A stretch of 64,000 bases of DNA. It comes from Luidia sarsii (taxonomy: Eukaryota; Echinodermata; Asteroidea; Paxillosida; Luidiidae). Both the position numbers and the translations under genes were made by a program. This document shows, piece by piece, positions 38,183 through 50,427 of this stretch. Each line of letters begins with the position of its first letter. The stretch's first letter is position 1. Below the pieces are notes generated by a model, which was not told the origin of the DNA, ran no database searches, and saw only the letters and a list, made by a program, of their open reading frames with translations. The stretch spans positions 2,108,677-2,172,676 of the forward strand of contig OX465108.1 of NCBI GenBank assembly GCA_949987565.1. Direction: 5' to 3'.

Positions 38183-39458
38183 ATTCCTAAGCAGCTTTTT
38201 TTCTTTTGAACTTGGTCCAAGGAGTGAAGGGCGTGGGGGCGTAGAGAGGCACCGAAAATAGATTCCACGCCAAGGTTGCATGTTTATTTTGGCACATTCT
38301 CCCTGTACCGCGAAAAAGGGAAGGCGGGGTCGCAAAAATTACTCGTTACAACAACGTTCCTGAGTGTTAGCAAACATACTTAGGGGGGGCTAGCTATTAC
38401 CGACGGAGCATGATTGAGCAGAAACGAACGGGCCCTCCTTGGAAAGAAAAAAAAGGTTACGAATAAAAAAAGGACAATTCGTCATCTCTGGTATATCAAA
38501 CTCGGTATCCGGCACGCGGTAGACTTGCTTTGTGTTTCGAACAAAGTCCGGTTCGGTCGAGTGTGTGTATACCGTAATTGGCGCAGATCTGTCTGGGTTA
38601 ACTCCTTCACTGTTGACCCTTAACGCCAGAAGTGCCTCCTTATAGAGACGCAGGAAACACAGCGTGATGAATAATACAAATAGGGGGGATACACATGACT
38701 GTGCAAAACTGACTCCGAACTTTGAAGATCGAGACAATTGAAGGCCACATCGATCGCTCACACAAATCCCCCGTTTTTTCATTCGGCGCTGAAAACTGTA
38801 TAACACGCTTCTGTTATTTCGGTGCAGATAATCTTACATGAATGGTTATAGTGTGGAAATTCCCCTGCAGTTTGCTTGAAACATACTCCGATACCAGTCG
38901 ACACACTGTAAAAACGTCCAGGCATAAACCTTTAAGGCATAATTCACTTGAAGACATGAAGGTATGTCACTTTAAGGCATAAATCTGACTCAACATCAAG
39001 TGCCCGAATGAGAAGGAGACATGATTGACTTTTAACGATGCAATCCAGGCAGTTTGATTTTCATTGACCAATAATGCTTAGGGCCTACCAATTGATATTC
39101 CAGTCATTTTTTTCTTTGCCATTTGACGCCCCTGTCAAAGTTTTCTTTTGCCATTTTAATTTTTTTTTCGAAAGTTCCAAGTGACCTTATCATTCATTTG
39201 GTTGCGTTAATATGTTGGTTAACGTTAGTAATTATAATGGTTAAATATTTCCAAACAGTGTGTGAAAAAAGAGTGAATTTGATTCCGACAGAGACGAGGA
39301 TCAGGTTCGAAAGGAGAGTCGAGAGACCAAATTGGTTGACTGTGATCTTACAACATTACTATAAACCAGTGCATATTACACGACACCTTTAAAAATGTAC
39401 CTCATTGTTTTAAAGTGGCACCGGTAATTACTATACTATTCGTTCTTTTGGTCTGCAG

Positions 39459-39614
39459 CGCTTGGATTGGCCCAGGAATGCACCTTTGACGAGACAGTGG
39501 ACCCGATGTGCGGCTGGACAGTCACCCGAAGCCGCGACTCCGAGTACTACTGGCAGACACACGAGGGCAGCACGCCCGCCCGAAGCACGGGACCGCCCAC
39601 TGACCATTCAGGAG
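39459..39614 (+). CDS. MAM protein, exon 2 (start of MAM domain 1)
   Basis: The acceptor is TTTTGGTCTGCAG; the exon starts in phase 1, completing Ala17. It encodes LGLAQECTFDETVDPMCGWT and continues to DHSG, residues 18-68, plus the first base of codon 69. The donor is GAG-GTACGG at 39615. CTFDE...MCGW, with Cys24 and Cys34, is the family's N-terminal disulfide-forming pair. The run W..H.G.TP.RSTGPPTDHSG matches the conserved opening of MAM domains (typically ...TGP..DHT.G..). Ala21/Gln22 is the likely signal cleavage region. Upstream intron 1 and downstream intron 2 are both phase 1. Confidence 0.95.
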
Positions 39615-41178
39615 GTACGGTAGTACTGGAGAAGGAGGGCTGGAGTGCATGCCATAACTACTTCAAAATTTACTTGATAATGTCTATCTTAGTAAAGGTT
39701 ACTGATATCAAAATCACTGGCTAAAGTTTGAGAACCGATCAAAGAGGTATACTGAAGGTTGTTCTAATGGAGTCCCTTCATGAAAATCCTTAATGAAGAT
39801 CTTTTTTTTGGGAGGGGGGAGGGAGGGGATGCCTATTGATTAGAGATGCCTGTTGCTTAGTGCGGGTGGCGTGGAAAGCCTTCCCTATCAAAACGCTAAA
39901 CCGATCTCAGGAAGGCCGCACGTTTTGGCGGGATTTAAACTCAAGACGAGCGAGGACACGTGCTTCCAGTCGTCAGGTTCCATTTTTTTCTTTCTCTGTC
40001 TCTGTCTGATGTGTCCTTTTTTCCCCCCGTCCCCGGGTTCGGCTGGAAATTAAGAGATTCTGCAGTCAGCTGTTACCGGTCTCCAGCTCGCCATCAAGGC
40101 TAATTACAACAATCGACGCCACGCGACCCGGCCTTGGGACCTGGACGCGGCCTCTAAATCTGATACCAGCTGCCTCCCCTGGATCCGCTCGAGATAATCC
40201 GGGGGCCCTCACATTAGCGATGCTTTAAGAGATTTCCCTCAGCGCTCAGTGTAGCGCCCTGCACCGGCAAGATGCTCGGTCTTCCACGATAATCATTATC
40301 ATATCTTGAGCCATCTTGATCCATCTCAGAAATGACACCACAGGGAAATTGTCATCGACGTGGGGGCAGACTATAGGAAATAACTTGACGAAGATACATC
40401 TTGAAAACGGAATTGTGAACTATCACTGCATGCGAGAGATAAAGAGTTAAGGACGATATCTCAAAAGCAGTGGACAAACATTTAAGCAACAATATTCAAC
40501 CAACATTGGTCTAATTATCAACATGTAATGATAATTTGTCAATTACAAGGTCGGTCAACTATTGGATTATGAGTGTCCAAACCAATTTTTTATAAGTGAC
40601 AAAGGAAATTTGTGGCACACCAGCGTCTTCCCAAAAGTCAACTATTTTAGCCAGGGGGACGTCTCAGTCAGAAGTATTCAACCACTTACTGTCGGATATC
40701 TGTAGGGATCACGCTCCACACCGTTTCCATTCAGATATAGCAGTTACGGTATCACACGAAGTGGATCCAGCTTTTAAAAGTGCATGTATTTTTCAACCCA
40801 AAGTATAGGGGGCTCCAAAATCGACGAACAGACACCTCGTAACAGTTACCCAACACGCCTCTCTGCCAACTACATTTTTACAGCGCGTGATTTAATTTTG
40901 TTGTCGAGAAGGTCAGCTGCGTTAAAAAATGAGGGGGATATTTTGTCCGAAGTTGCTTCATCAACGCCACAACGCCTGCCTCATTTGGATGGTGTGAAAT
41001 TGCTCCCAGAAAATGGCCCTTCCCCTTACCCTTTAACACACGACTACACACTCTCTTCCTCGACACATTTACCTATGGTAGGCTAATAGGTGTGAGACCC
41101 CACGAAACTGCAACGTATTAGTGGCAAATCGAGATTGATTTTTCCTCTTCGGGTAAAATTCCTCCCGTCTCCTCGCAG
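39615..41178 (+). other. Intron 2
   Basis: About 1.56 kb, GTACGG to CTCCTCGCAG. I see no exon or strong repeat in it. There is a G-rich run at about 39807-39830 (GGGAGGGGGGAGGGAGGGGA). A 100-codon frame at 40784-41086 lacks any recognisable domain. Confidence 0.85.
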
Positions 41179-41468
41179 CTGGGAAGTACATGTACGCCCG
41201 TTCCTCGGTCGACAGCAAGAAGGGCCTGCAGCGTCTGCCCAAGCGGTCCCGCGCCCGGCTGGCCAGCCCCACGCTGACGGTGGGGCCACGCCGGCTACTG
41301 CTCCGGTTCTTCTACTTCATGTACGGCAAGCAGATGGGCGGGCTGTCCGTGTTCGTGGCCGTGCGCGGCGACCTGGGCCACCCCACGCCCGTCTGGCGCC
41401 GGAGCGGCAACATCGGCATGTTCTGGCAGATGGGCGAGATCCGGCTGCCGGCCAACAGCACGCTCAGG
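41179..41468 (+). CDS. MAM protein, exon 3 (body of MAM domain 1)
   Basis: The acceptor is TCTCCTCGCAG. The exon completes Ala69 and encodes residues 70-165, from GKYMYARSS to LPANSTLR; the donor is AGG-GTGAGT at 41469, phase 0. The order is GKYMYA (strand after DHSG), ASPTLTVGPRRLLLRFFYFM followed by YG (the family's CLRFWYHMYG block), GGLSVFVAVRG, W followed by WQMGEIRLP. The third family Cys is replaced by Leu108, and no partner Cys is present later in this domain. The exon is strikingly G/C-rich at third codon positions compared with flanking introns. It is one exon here, whereas the same part of domain 2 is split in two. Confidence 0.96.
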
Positions 41469-41498
41469 GTGAGTCGGGGAACCAGACTGTCTTTAACC

Positions 41499-41965
41499 CC
41501 CTATCTATCTCTATCCCCTCTCTTGCTCTCTCCCTCCCTTCTCTTTCTCCATCCACTTCTCTTTCTCCACACATTGCTCTCTCTCCCTCCCCTCTTTCCT
41601 CTCTCTCTGGCTTCATAGCTTCCTCTCTCTCGTTCTGTCCCTCTCTCTTTCTCTTACTCCCCGCTCTTACTCTCTCTCTCTCCCCATTTCTCTGTCTATC
41701 GCTCTCTCCCCTCTCTCATTCTCTCTCTCCCTCTCTCCTAACTCTGGCTTTACAGCTTTCTCTCTTTCCCTCGTTTTGACCCTCTCTATCTCCCTCACTC
41801 TTTCGCTCTCCCCTCTCTTTCTCACTCCTCTCTCTTTCTCTCTCCCTCTCTCACTTCCTCCTCTCTCTTGCTCGCTCTTTCCCCCTCTACTTGCCACCCT
41901 CTCTTTCATCCTGTATATCCTGTCTGCTCCTCTCTCTCCATCTTACCCACTTCTCTCTCAAACCT
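41499..41965. repeat. CT-rich tract after the exon 3 donor
   Basis: The pyrimidine repeat starts about 30 bp after the 5' splice site and runs roughly 465 bp. The exon 3 reading frame stays open into it for about 50 codons (to 41618), so intron retention would add a Ser/Leu/Pro tail. Confidence 0.94.
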
Positions 41966-44404
41966 AAACCGAAGGACCTTCCCGTAAACCGAGGCTCCAC
42001 CTCCGACTTCCAAGAGCTCAAAATATGCAAATTGTGGTTTTCCCGTCACAGTTAAACCATTATTTCCTTCGGCGCAAAACAGAATAACTCTCTCAAATCC
42101 TCAGTAAGATGTCTTTATTACGGTGGCATGGACTCGAGGAAAAAATAGGCCTAGTCAGAGGGCATGGTTTAGGGAGGACCATCGTGGTGATCCTAGGGCT
42201 ATACTTCATATCGCGCGTAGCAGTTACTTTATACCCTATCCTTGCATGTGCATTTAAACATCATTGGGCGTAAAGTGTTGGGCGTCATGATATCGTACAC
42301 AAACCATTTAATATGTTTGGTTTTTGTTTGTTTTTAAAGATGTGGGCATTTGTGAATGATTTACTGTGGACATACTGTATGGTGCTTTGCGCATTACCGT
42401 TGCGAGTGAAATGCAGCCCCATTCTCCGCTCATAGCAGCTTGCGCACGTCATTTTCCTGCCGTATAGCTTGCATGCGAACATTTTGCCTGGTCCGTAATG
42501 CCACTCCAGGGCTGCCAGGATGACTGCGTACAGGCTCGTACACAAGTACGCACACAGACAGACTGTTGTGTGTGTGTGATGGCAACGGCGCAGTCTGCGT
42601 GTCGTGCACAGCTAGGATCCGGCATGGTATAGTGCCGTGGTTTGCGTGCGTTTGGCCCGGATATCTGCCCGGTGACGTACCGGAGAGACCGCCTTGGACA
42701 AGGCTAACGGTATACTGTTCTATGCGACTCCTTACAGTTCGTATAACCGTGTTGTCAGTCCGCAGAGTTCGTACGGGTGTCTTAACCCTATATGCAATGG
42801 GGGGCTCATTGTGGATAGTTATTCGTAAATTAGCTAATTATTAAAATGCATACTTGATATTTGATATTATTAAATGCATATTTAATAATATTCTAAAATA
42901 TTATAAAATATTTGATTAAAATTAATCATGCAGTCAGGTTCAGCACGTGAACATCTATCTGCAAGCGAATTTTCAAGTTCATCGGACCTTCCATTTCTGA
43001 GATCAATATGGGAGCCTCCAAGGCCCCAGTATTTTCATGGAGCGAAATAGCATATACATGTATAGGGTTAAGCGATCTGTGGGCGGGATGGTCTGAATTC
43101 CACGTTCTGCACGTGCGTGTCCTGAAAGAAGAAGAGCGATCCATTATCCGCCTATACTAGGGCAGGGGGAGGGGTTGATGTGTTACAGGCATCACAGATG
43201 GGACGGCGATGGGAAGCGAAGGCTGCTTATCTCACGGGCACGCGGGCAGGAGCTGGGTGAGGGGGGAAATCGTGGGATACAGCCGGTGCATGAGGCCCGT
43301 GAAACAAGCCTCAGTTTGCTTAAACACACGCCGAGCTAGCTTGCTCCCCTACCCCCACACACTGCTAACAAGGCTCGACCCGACCTGGTTTTGAGATCTG
43401 TGAAACTTGGCCAAGGAACCACCGAGCCATGACGTCCAGCAAGAATTCGAGCCGAGACACAAAAAAATGGTGTTTTTACTATGTAGAACTGACTTAAATT
43501 TCATGTCAGGGGACCCAAACTCCACCTCCAAAGCATTATTGCTGCATGAACAGTGTCTGACGGTAGTATTTTTTCCTCTCATCTATAGTTGAGAATCCTA
43601 AACTGACCCGCCTTCCTATACGTTGCCTCGTTAAAAAGATTTCCAGCGTGCTCATTCCTCTCGGAGGGGCTCGAAAAGAGTCTCGCTCTGCAAGGTTTCC
43701 TCACTACCTCCGCCGCGTCTATGAATGGGTTTTACTCGCTCGCCCGCTGCCGTCGTTGGAGTCAGCGTAGCCGTTTCTCAAGCCGTATTTTTTTCTCCTC
43801 AGAACCGTGTCCACGATGCTCTGCCATCGATATTATTGATAATGCAACTAGCATTTCGCAGGATTAGTAAAGGTGTCGATCGTTCTAAGCCTATAAAAAA
43901 AACGGGTTAACGCGCGGATTTGAGGCGGACTTGACCGGAATTTAGAACGAATTATAGTCACGCTCTGTGTGATTTATGTGACCGGGACATTGGCAGCTGC
44001 GCTAACTAATAATCCCAAAGCATATTCAGAGCTTGACTCGTTAGCAAGGGAGAGGATGGGCGCGAGCACAGGTGCCCGAGATAAGACCGCGGGATGACCC
44101 CCTTCCAGAGTAGCCATCCCTCCTGAGCCGTCGACAAGCAATTGCTTCCGACCGGACTCCCTATCTCCCTGGCAGAGAGGCCGGGCCACGGGTGGAGAAG
44201 CCCCCGAATTCATTAGCCCACGGCAGAACGCTGGCGCCTGCGACTTTTTCCCCCCTTTTCCCTGAAATAACCCCCCTTTTTACACGGGTGGGTCTAGCTA
44301 GCTTCGCTCGCCTAGTAATCGGTCAAGTCTGTAAAAAAGAAGAAGAAGGTAGTCTGTCGAATGTTCGCGACACAATTCCACGAAATGCTCGGCATTAATA
44401 CGTC

Positions 44405-44600
44405 TTGGTGGTGCATGGTCGGTGCACTGTGAATGACTTACCTTACTAAAAAGTGGAAAGATTTGTGGCGACGCCATGTAAGTCATGTCTTTTTGGAGAC
44501 TGTGCATAGTATACACACTGCCCGAGCTAGACCCGAGCTAGACGTAGACAAACTTTCCACGTTTTACTTTCACCATGCTTCAAATCTTAACGTACCAGTG
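44405..44600. mobile_element. Family B relic
   Basis: GGCGACGCCATGTAAGTCAT, ACACTGCCCGAGCTAGAC and TTTCACCATGCTTCAAATCT correspond to family B blocks, but the hairpin core is lost. There is a small duplication of GACCCGAGCTA nearby. Confidence 0.4.
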
Positions 44601-46344
44601 CATTGAAATAACACACACTGTATAATTGTAACAAAATATCGGTCGGGAAACATTTCAGTGGGCAGTACGGAAGTTAAACCTCTATTGGAGTCATATATCG
44701 ATATATTGTTCCTCTTTGGATTTCATTTCATGAGAATGAAATTGTCGTCGTGAGCTTACGTCGTATGACATTTCTCATCAGACATGCCCTGTGTCATAAC
44801 CTGCACCAGGGATTCTTGCTTAACTGGCTGCATGAATTTGGGAAATATTCTAGCCAAAAATTGTTGACCAAAACATGCCAAAATGTCGATTGGAAAAACT
44901 GTGTTGTAAAAAGCGTTGGTAAAAAAACATTCACCAATGAAATTTCCAACCTTTATGGTCAAACCAGATCAAGCGCTGACCATATGAGTTGGCTGCAACA
45001 CTCTTTCCGGTTTCACAGTGCGTCGGCACTGGACGGGATGTGAACCCCAGCCAGTTAGAGTTTAGGCGATGGATTTACCACGCGGTACCAACCGGCTCCT
45101 AGTGCGTAGGGTGGCAAGTCGTGTCGTTGATGAATCCAAAGATAACAAACGGAAATCCAAACAATTATCATTAACAATTAGCCCTGGTCGCCTTGACCTC
45201 GTGAATAGCTTATCCATGCCTTGGGGTGGCTACTCTAGCCTGGTGCACGCCAGGTTTGAGTCATAGTCGAGACCGTGATTGTGAAATGAGCCTGTCTGCC
45301 CTATAATCATACCACAGCGATTTTTTTATTTTTTATTATTTTTTTTAAAGAAAACTAAGCTGTTTCTGTAAGGCAACCACAGCAGTTCATTTCTTTCAAG
45401 GTTGCACGACCAGCAAACACAAAAAAAGACCAAACAAAGAGATGACATCCTTTCCGAAACTGTTACTAATTTCGAAAACAAGGCCAGGGACAGCTGTCAT
45501 TCACTCACGCGGCGGCCTTCAGACACCGACCGTCTAGCACATGGCCTAGTTTCTAAACCGCCGGCCGGTGGCTGAATTGCTGCAGAGCCTTGCTATTTTA
45601 CCTGTTTCGACATTTCCGCTGCCAGTGAGTGCGAGTTTGGATAGGGCCGGAGCGGACTTCCCTGTTTTATAAAAATCAGTCTGCACTCTAAACCAAATAA
45701 ACAATGGCTAGCTGCGATAGGTCGGTGATCTTTGGCCCTGTATATGTAGCCCCATGGTATACAGCTCTAAAATTCCATGCTGGAGCCTATAGCATTGAGT
45801 ACTCTTGCTGGTTAGGGTTCAGAAACTTCAGATGGTGGGTTTTCGGGGGCATGCAAAATGGTCTTGTGTCCATAGGCAAGGTACTTGGTGATAGAAAGAG
45901 TACCTCTCTAAATCCAGGAGTAGATATGGTCTTACATTTCATTAGCACATGTGTATTTGCATAGGCAGTCGTGGCCCTACTCATATGCTCATAAACAAAA
46001 CAAAAAACTTAACCAAAATGAATGAAAATATAAAATATAAAATATAAAATAAAAAAAAATCCTTAATTCTCGTCCGGCCTTTTTGAAAAGATGGAGGAAG
46101 AGGAGTTTTTAATTTTTTTTATATTTGTTTTCAAGATGGCCGCCATTAAAATTAATTCCTGCAACCGTTAGGGTTTCCACTGTTCAAAGACACTTCTAAG
46201 TTGTTCAAGAGAAATGAACATTGACATTCGTTATTTTTGTTCTTGCATTTAAAAAATACCCCCCCCCAAAAAAAAAAGATCCTGGCGACCAACGAAAGGA
46301 AGCGGGCAAAGACGAGAAACATGTTTTTTTTATTTCGCTTAAGT

Positions 46345-47475
46345 GATATAAGTGTATTTGTATTGGCCGTGAAAGATCATGCATATTGGCCTTGAAAGAG
46401 GTAATTTAATTGGACTAGAAAGAGCTACTACATACTGACCCAGAGAGAAATAAATGTAAATTTGCCCTGAGTGACATAAAGTATATTGGCGCTGACGAAA
46501 TAATACATATTGGCCCTGCGGGATATAGTATAATTATTGGCCCCGGAAGAGATTATGTATATTAGCCCTGGGGGATTATGTATAAATTAATATGCCTAAA
46601 AGAGGTGATATACAAAGATGTTGCAAACTGCTTACTGACTAAAATTACCAAAAAGTAAATATAAAATTTAGTGGGCCTGACGTTTCGATCCTCGCAGGAC
46701 CTTTCTCAAAGGCACTCTGCCTTTGAGAAAGGTCCTGCTAGGATCGAAACGTCAGGCCCACTAAATTTTAGATGCCTGAAAGAGATTATGTATAAATTAA
46801 TATCCCTGAAAGAGATTATGTATAAATTAATGGCCCTGAAAAAGATTATGTATAAACTAATGGCCCTAAAAAAGCTTATGTATAAATTATTGACCCTGAA
46901 AGAGTATGAGATGTACATGTATATTTGGCCTGGGGATAAACCGGCTCCGAGTGTTATATAATTATTGGCCCCGTGTGATAATATATATTGGCCGCGAGTA
47001 ATAATCTAATATTGGCTGTTGGGAATACTGCTTATTGCCGAGAGTGAAATAATGTATATTGGCAACGAGGGGTAATATTTTCGGCCTTGAGGGATTACGT
47101 ATATTGGCTTGGGAATTATGTGCTTACGGGATAATGAACCAGGGGTATAATGTGTATTTGGCCATGGGAGATAATGCATATTGACTGTAGGGGATAACTC
47201 ATACTGATCCAGGGGATTACGTATATTGACCCAGGGGATTACGTATATTGGCCAATGGAATTATGTATATTGGCCAAGGGCATTATGTATATTGGCCCAG
47301 GGGATTATGTATTTTGGCCAAGGGCATTAGGTATATTAGCTCAGGGTATTACGTATATTGGCTTTTACAGGAAGTTATGTTAATTGGCTTAGGGATTTAT
47401 GCACATTGGCCAGGGGGTCATGTTTATTGAACCTGTGCATATATTAGGTATGGGGATTATGTTTATTAGCCATAG
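46345..47475 (+). repeat. Degenerate satellite, unit of about 30 bp
   Basis: Imperfect repeats of the form GAGATTATGTATAAATTAAT + GGCCCTGAAA continue for about 1.1 kb; the purest copies are at 46780-46900. Further right the unit drifts to ATTATGTATATTGGCC + AAGGGC. The array is interrupted by a family A element at about 46605-46775, so the transposon inserted after the array formed. Unit length is not a fixed multiple of three, so the short frames here are not coding. Confidence 0.87.
46605..46775. mobile_element. Family A foldback nested in satellite
   Basis: The left outer arm GCAAACTGCTTACTGACT, then TTTAGTGGGCCTGACGTTTC, is followed by the spacer GGCACTCTGCC and the exact inverse inner arm TAGGATCGAAACGTCAGGCC, then CACTAAATTTTAGA. 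The stem from AAATTTAGTGGGCC inward is about 50 bp with one mismatch (CTCGCAG against CTAGCAG). The right outer arm is missing where satellite sequence resumes. Confidence 0.93.
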
Positions 47476-48134
47476 AAGAGAATTATTGGGAAGAGTCTTT
47501 AAGTGTGGAGCTTTTATGGGTATTGCCAGTAAGGAAAACTTCATCACAAATTAATGCACTACGAAAAAAATCCAATACCACTACGATAGCAGCCCTGCTA
47601 GTAAACAAGCAATGAAATATGGATGAACAAGATGTGTGTTGTAGGCCTATGGGTTTTGTTGGAATTTATGGCATATACGGTGTGCCTTTTGTGCCATGAT
47701 GAACAAGATGATAAACATGACCGAGGCCCGCTCGGTTTGTTATTTGGATGATGAGTTCTTTCACAGTTATCCTTTCGATTCTAGATTGTACACAAACGGC
47801 CCCAAATACATAGTCAATGCTCGAGTGAACGCCCTCCTTCACAGACACCCCACTTTCACTTCAGAAACCAAAACAACGCCTCGACCATAATGTCACGTTT
47901 AACCTTCAACTATCGAAGGTTCACACATTCTGCGCGGCTGGTGCTGTGTAACGGAAATCAACCCCTAACCTTCTGCCCAATTTCCATCGTCGGAAAACGG
48001 CAACCCGTGTTGCTCACATTATAGAACTGTCGCTGATTTTCACACGGGGCGCTTCCGTCAGCCGCACCTTGGTCAAATTTGCAGCTTTGAGCTAGTCAGG
48101 GTGGGACCTCTCAGATATGGTTTGGAAGAGGGGC

Positions 48135-48715
48135 TGACAGTGAGTGTTTCGATCCCAGAAGGACCCTCTCTCAAAGGGCATTATGCCTTCGTTAAAGGTC
48201 CCTAGATAAGACTTGAAGGTTTTGCATGGTGGATATACCAATTGGAAGGTTTGCAGTGACACTATGTAGCACTACTCTTTCGAGAAGGAGTGTGGCTCTG
48301 AAAAGAGCCGGTAACTCAACGCTTCGGGTAATGTGCTTAAGGTCCTGTTAGGATCGAATCATTAGGCCCATTATATCTTTGATATCTACATGTTGGTCAT
48401 TTAAGTCACTGAGCAGATTGAAACTTTAAAATTAGAATTATAGGGCTTGACGTTTCGATCCTAGCAGGACCTTGAGAAAAGTCCTGCTAGGATCGAAACG
48501 TCAGGCCCTCTAGCTTTTGAGACTTACGTATTGCAGGTCAGTTTAGTCAGTGAGCAGTTTGCACCAATTTTTTGTATATTAACTTACTTTAAAGCTGATA
48601 TACAAAAATGTTACAAACTGCTTACTGACTAAAATTACCAAAATGTAAATCTTAAAATTTAGTGGGCCTGACGTTTCGATCGTAGCAAGACCTTTCTCAA
48701 AGGCTTTAAAGCTGA
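48135..48715. mobile_element. Composite cluster of family A and B elements
   Basis: In order: a diverged A left arm (about 48135-48205); a B element with TTTGCATGGTGGATATACCA and GTGTGGCTCTGAAAAGAGCC (48215-48338); an A right arm with GGTCCTGTTAGGATCGAATC and outer part TTAAGTCACTGAGCAGATTG (48340-48430); a compact A hairpin, both arms nearly perfect, with right outer arm (48441-48585); and another A left half with ACAAACTGCTTACTGACTAA (48596-48712). The layout suggests repeated insertion of A into or beside A/B, with B sitting between two A arms. Confidence 0.85.
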
Positions 48716-49181
48716 ATTTTCTATGCCTGTACTGACGTTAACGGCACAGTGATATTATAAGATATTATAAACAGGGGTGGTATGGTTTCTCTCATTAAGG
48801 GCATTAGAAACTACGGGGTCGACAGAACAGAGTCTCCTTGTCATCGAAGACTCAGTGCCGCTATACATGGAATCAGACATCGCGTCTGCGCACACTGGAC
48901 GCATGAGGGCGTGCATCCAGGCCTCCCCGCTTCCTGGAGGCAGGCGGCCCAATTTCCGGACAATTAATGACGCTGCAATTAGCGCGGGGGTTCGGACCGC
49001 AGAGAAACGTCGGCCACAGGAACATCCGGGGCCCTGTGTTGAGAGACACGGCGCGTGTGCACGTGCGGGGAAGGGGTGTCTTATCGGGGGCGTGGCGTGC
49101 CGGGGTTTGAGGGCGTCATGGATGAATGCGATCAGCAGACCGCCTGCCTAACCCACAGATCCCCCCCCCCAATCTCACTCA

Positions 49182-49557
49182 TTAAAGGACCAATACAACT
49201 TTGGAAAGATCGAAAAACATCGATGTCCACAAATTTCCCTATAATTTACACAGTTTGTAGATGATCATGATAGAATCCTCATATATTGAAATCTTACGGT
49301 CTAGGATGCTGTACTTTTCGAGAAAATTTTCACTCGAACATCGACAAATAAGTAGTCTATTACTCGCGAGTAATAAACTATTTCTTACACTACAGGCCGG
49401 TGCGTAAACCGTGACGGTTTATTGCATTTTTCTACTTTCTCAGATTAGCATTTGAGCTAAAACCTTCTCAGTATTGCTTTTTATGGAATGTTTAATGGTT
49501 TAACACACGAACTGTGGCAATCTTTTGACCTTTACCAATGTTGTAAAGGCCTTTAAA
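49182..49557 (+). mobile_element. Family D MITE (subtype b), TTAA-flanked
   Basis: The left boundary is TTAAAGGACCAATACAACTT and the right boundary CCAATGTTGTAAAGGCCTTTAA, so TTAA stands at both ends. The central palindrome TTACTCGCGAGTAA and the motifs AAACCGTGACGGTTT and TCAGATTAGCATTTGAGCTA are shared with 15596-15966 (inverse) and with 63300-63614. Confidence 0.9.
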
Positions 49558-50157
49558 GGAAACCATATTAATCTGTGAGAACGCGATAGGCCAATATGAT
49601 TGCTTAACGAATTACATCGACTCATTGTCCTCAATTAACTAATCAAAGAAAATTGGGAGAGCGACATTATGGCAAATTAATTTAACTCAGCCCTTTTACG
49701 GATGATTAATTCTTTGAAATAATCGTTGCAACTTTAATGGTCTTTGAATGGTAGACTGAAAACGGGCGTGTTAAAAAAATGTTCGGATTAATGCCGAATT
49801 TGCAGGACTTAAGTTTCTGTTTTAAAGCATAGGCCTATATACTAATATGATATCATATTTGTTCCCATAGAAATACGGGTTGTTGTTTCAAGAATAGCCT
49901 CCAAAAAGATTAAATAATCATGTCAAACATTTAAGTAAAGTTACTGGGAAATAGCAAAATATCCGACCACTAGTTGTAACGTAGCCATAACAATACTTGT
50001 AAAGATCCGTGCAGTATGTTACATAAGCTGTGTACTTGCTTTGATAATGATGTAATATCGACGTATCGAACAGGTTGTCGATTTAAGATGGTGCATAAAT
50101 TAGGTATTATGGCATTGTAGCTATTAGTCACGCACACTTTCGCTCGCCTCTTTTCAG

Positions 50158-50227
50158 ATTGTCTTCGAGGCCACTTCGGGCAGGGGCATTTCTGGTGACA
50201 TTGCGCTGGATGACATCACTCTACAAG
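50158..50227 (+). CDS. MAM protein, exon 4 (end of MAM domain 1)
   Basis: The acceptor is CTCGCCTCTTTTCAG; the exon starts in phase 0. It encodes IVFEATSGRGISGDIALDDI and TLQ (residues 166-188) plus the first base of codon 189; the donor is CAAG-GTCAGT at 50228. This is the highly conserved MAM C-terminal block (hydrophobic-FEA..G.G..GDIALDD). The terminal family Cys that normally follows DD by several residues is absent within the domain; the next Cys (Cys194) opens domain 2. A longer frame through this position in another phase is a shadow. Confidence 0.95.
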
Positions 50228-50427
50228 GTCAGTACAAACACGAGCCGTATAATCATGTTCCATCTAACGGGGCATGAAGCCATTGAGTTTTCTTGCCATT
50301 TATGTGACCTCCCACGTTCGGCTCCACTCGCTCGGTATCACGTAGATTCATCAAAAGCTCATCAAACAAAGGAACGAATGACTGAATTAAACATCTTTAC
50401 CAGTTACTTATACAAATTGCACAGAAA

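Larger units (their letters stand above)
12908..39458 (+). other. Intron 1, about 26.5 kb, repeat-rich
   Basis: The intron opens GTGAGT and closes TTTTGGTCTGCAG. I find no additional exon and no convincing nested gene on either strand. Contents listed separately include SINEs, family A, B and D elements, tandem arrays, pyrimidine/purine tracts and a LINE endonuclease fragment. Stretches in which I see nothing assignable are about 13063-13772, 14091-15595, 16896-17589, 20776-22130, 26913-28118, 29511-30387, 35416-35984 and 37149-39458. Degenerate family A traces lie near 16250-16380. At 18390-18430 the sequence TATAGGCCTTTCGTAACATT resembles one end of the foldback at 54195-54888. Confidence 0.8.
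41469..50157 (+). other. Intron 3, about 8.7 kb
   Basis: GTGAGT to CCTCTTTTCAG. It contains the CT tract at 41499-41965, an AT-rich patch (42838-42930), a family B relic, the degenerate satellite at 46345-47475, the A/B cluster at 48135-48715 and a family D element. I see nothing assignable in about 42000-42830, 42940-44400, 44600-46340 (which has T- and A-rich homopolymer runs near 45320 and 46030, and a possible tRNA-like B box on minus at about 45030-45045), 47480-48130 and 48720-49180. Confidence 0.8.

Noticed and set aside
39890..39965. tRNA-like sequence in intron 2
   Set aside because: TTTAAACTCAAG and flanks resemble a B box only weakly and no cloverleaf forms.
45015..45110. Second tRNA-derived SINE (minus strand)
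   Set aside because: Only a B-box-like GATGTGAACCCCAGCC on plus is visible; the A box and repeat partners are lacking.
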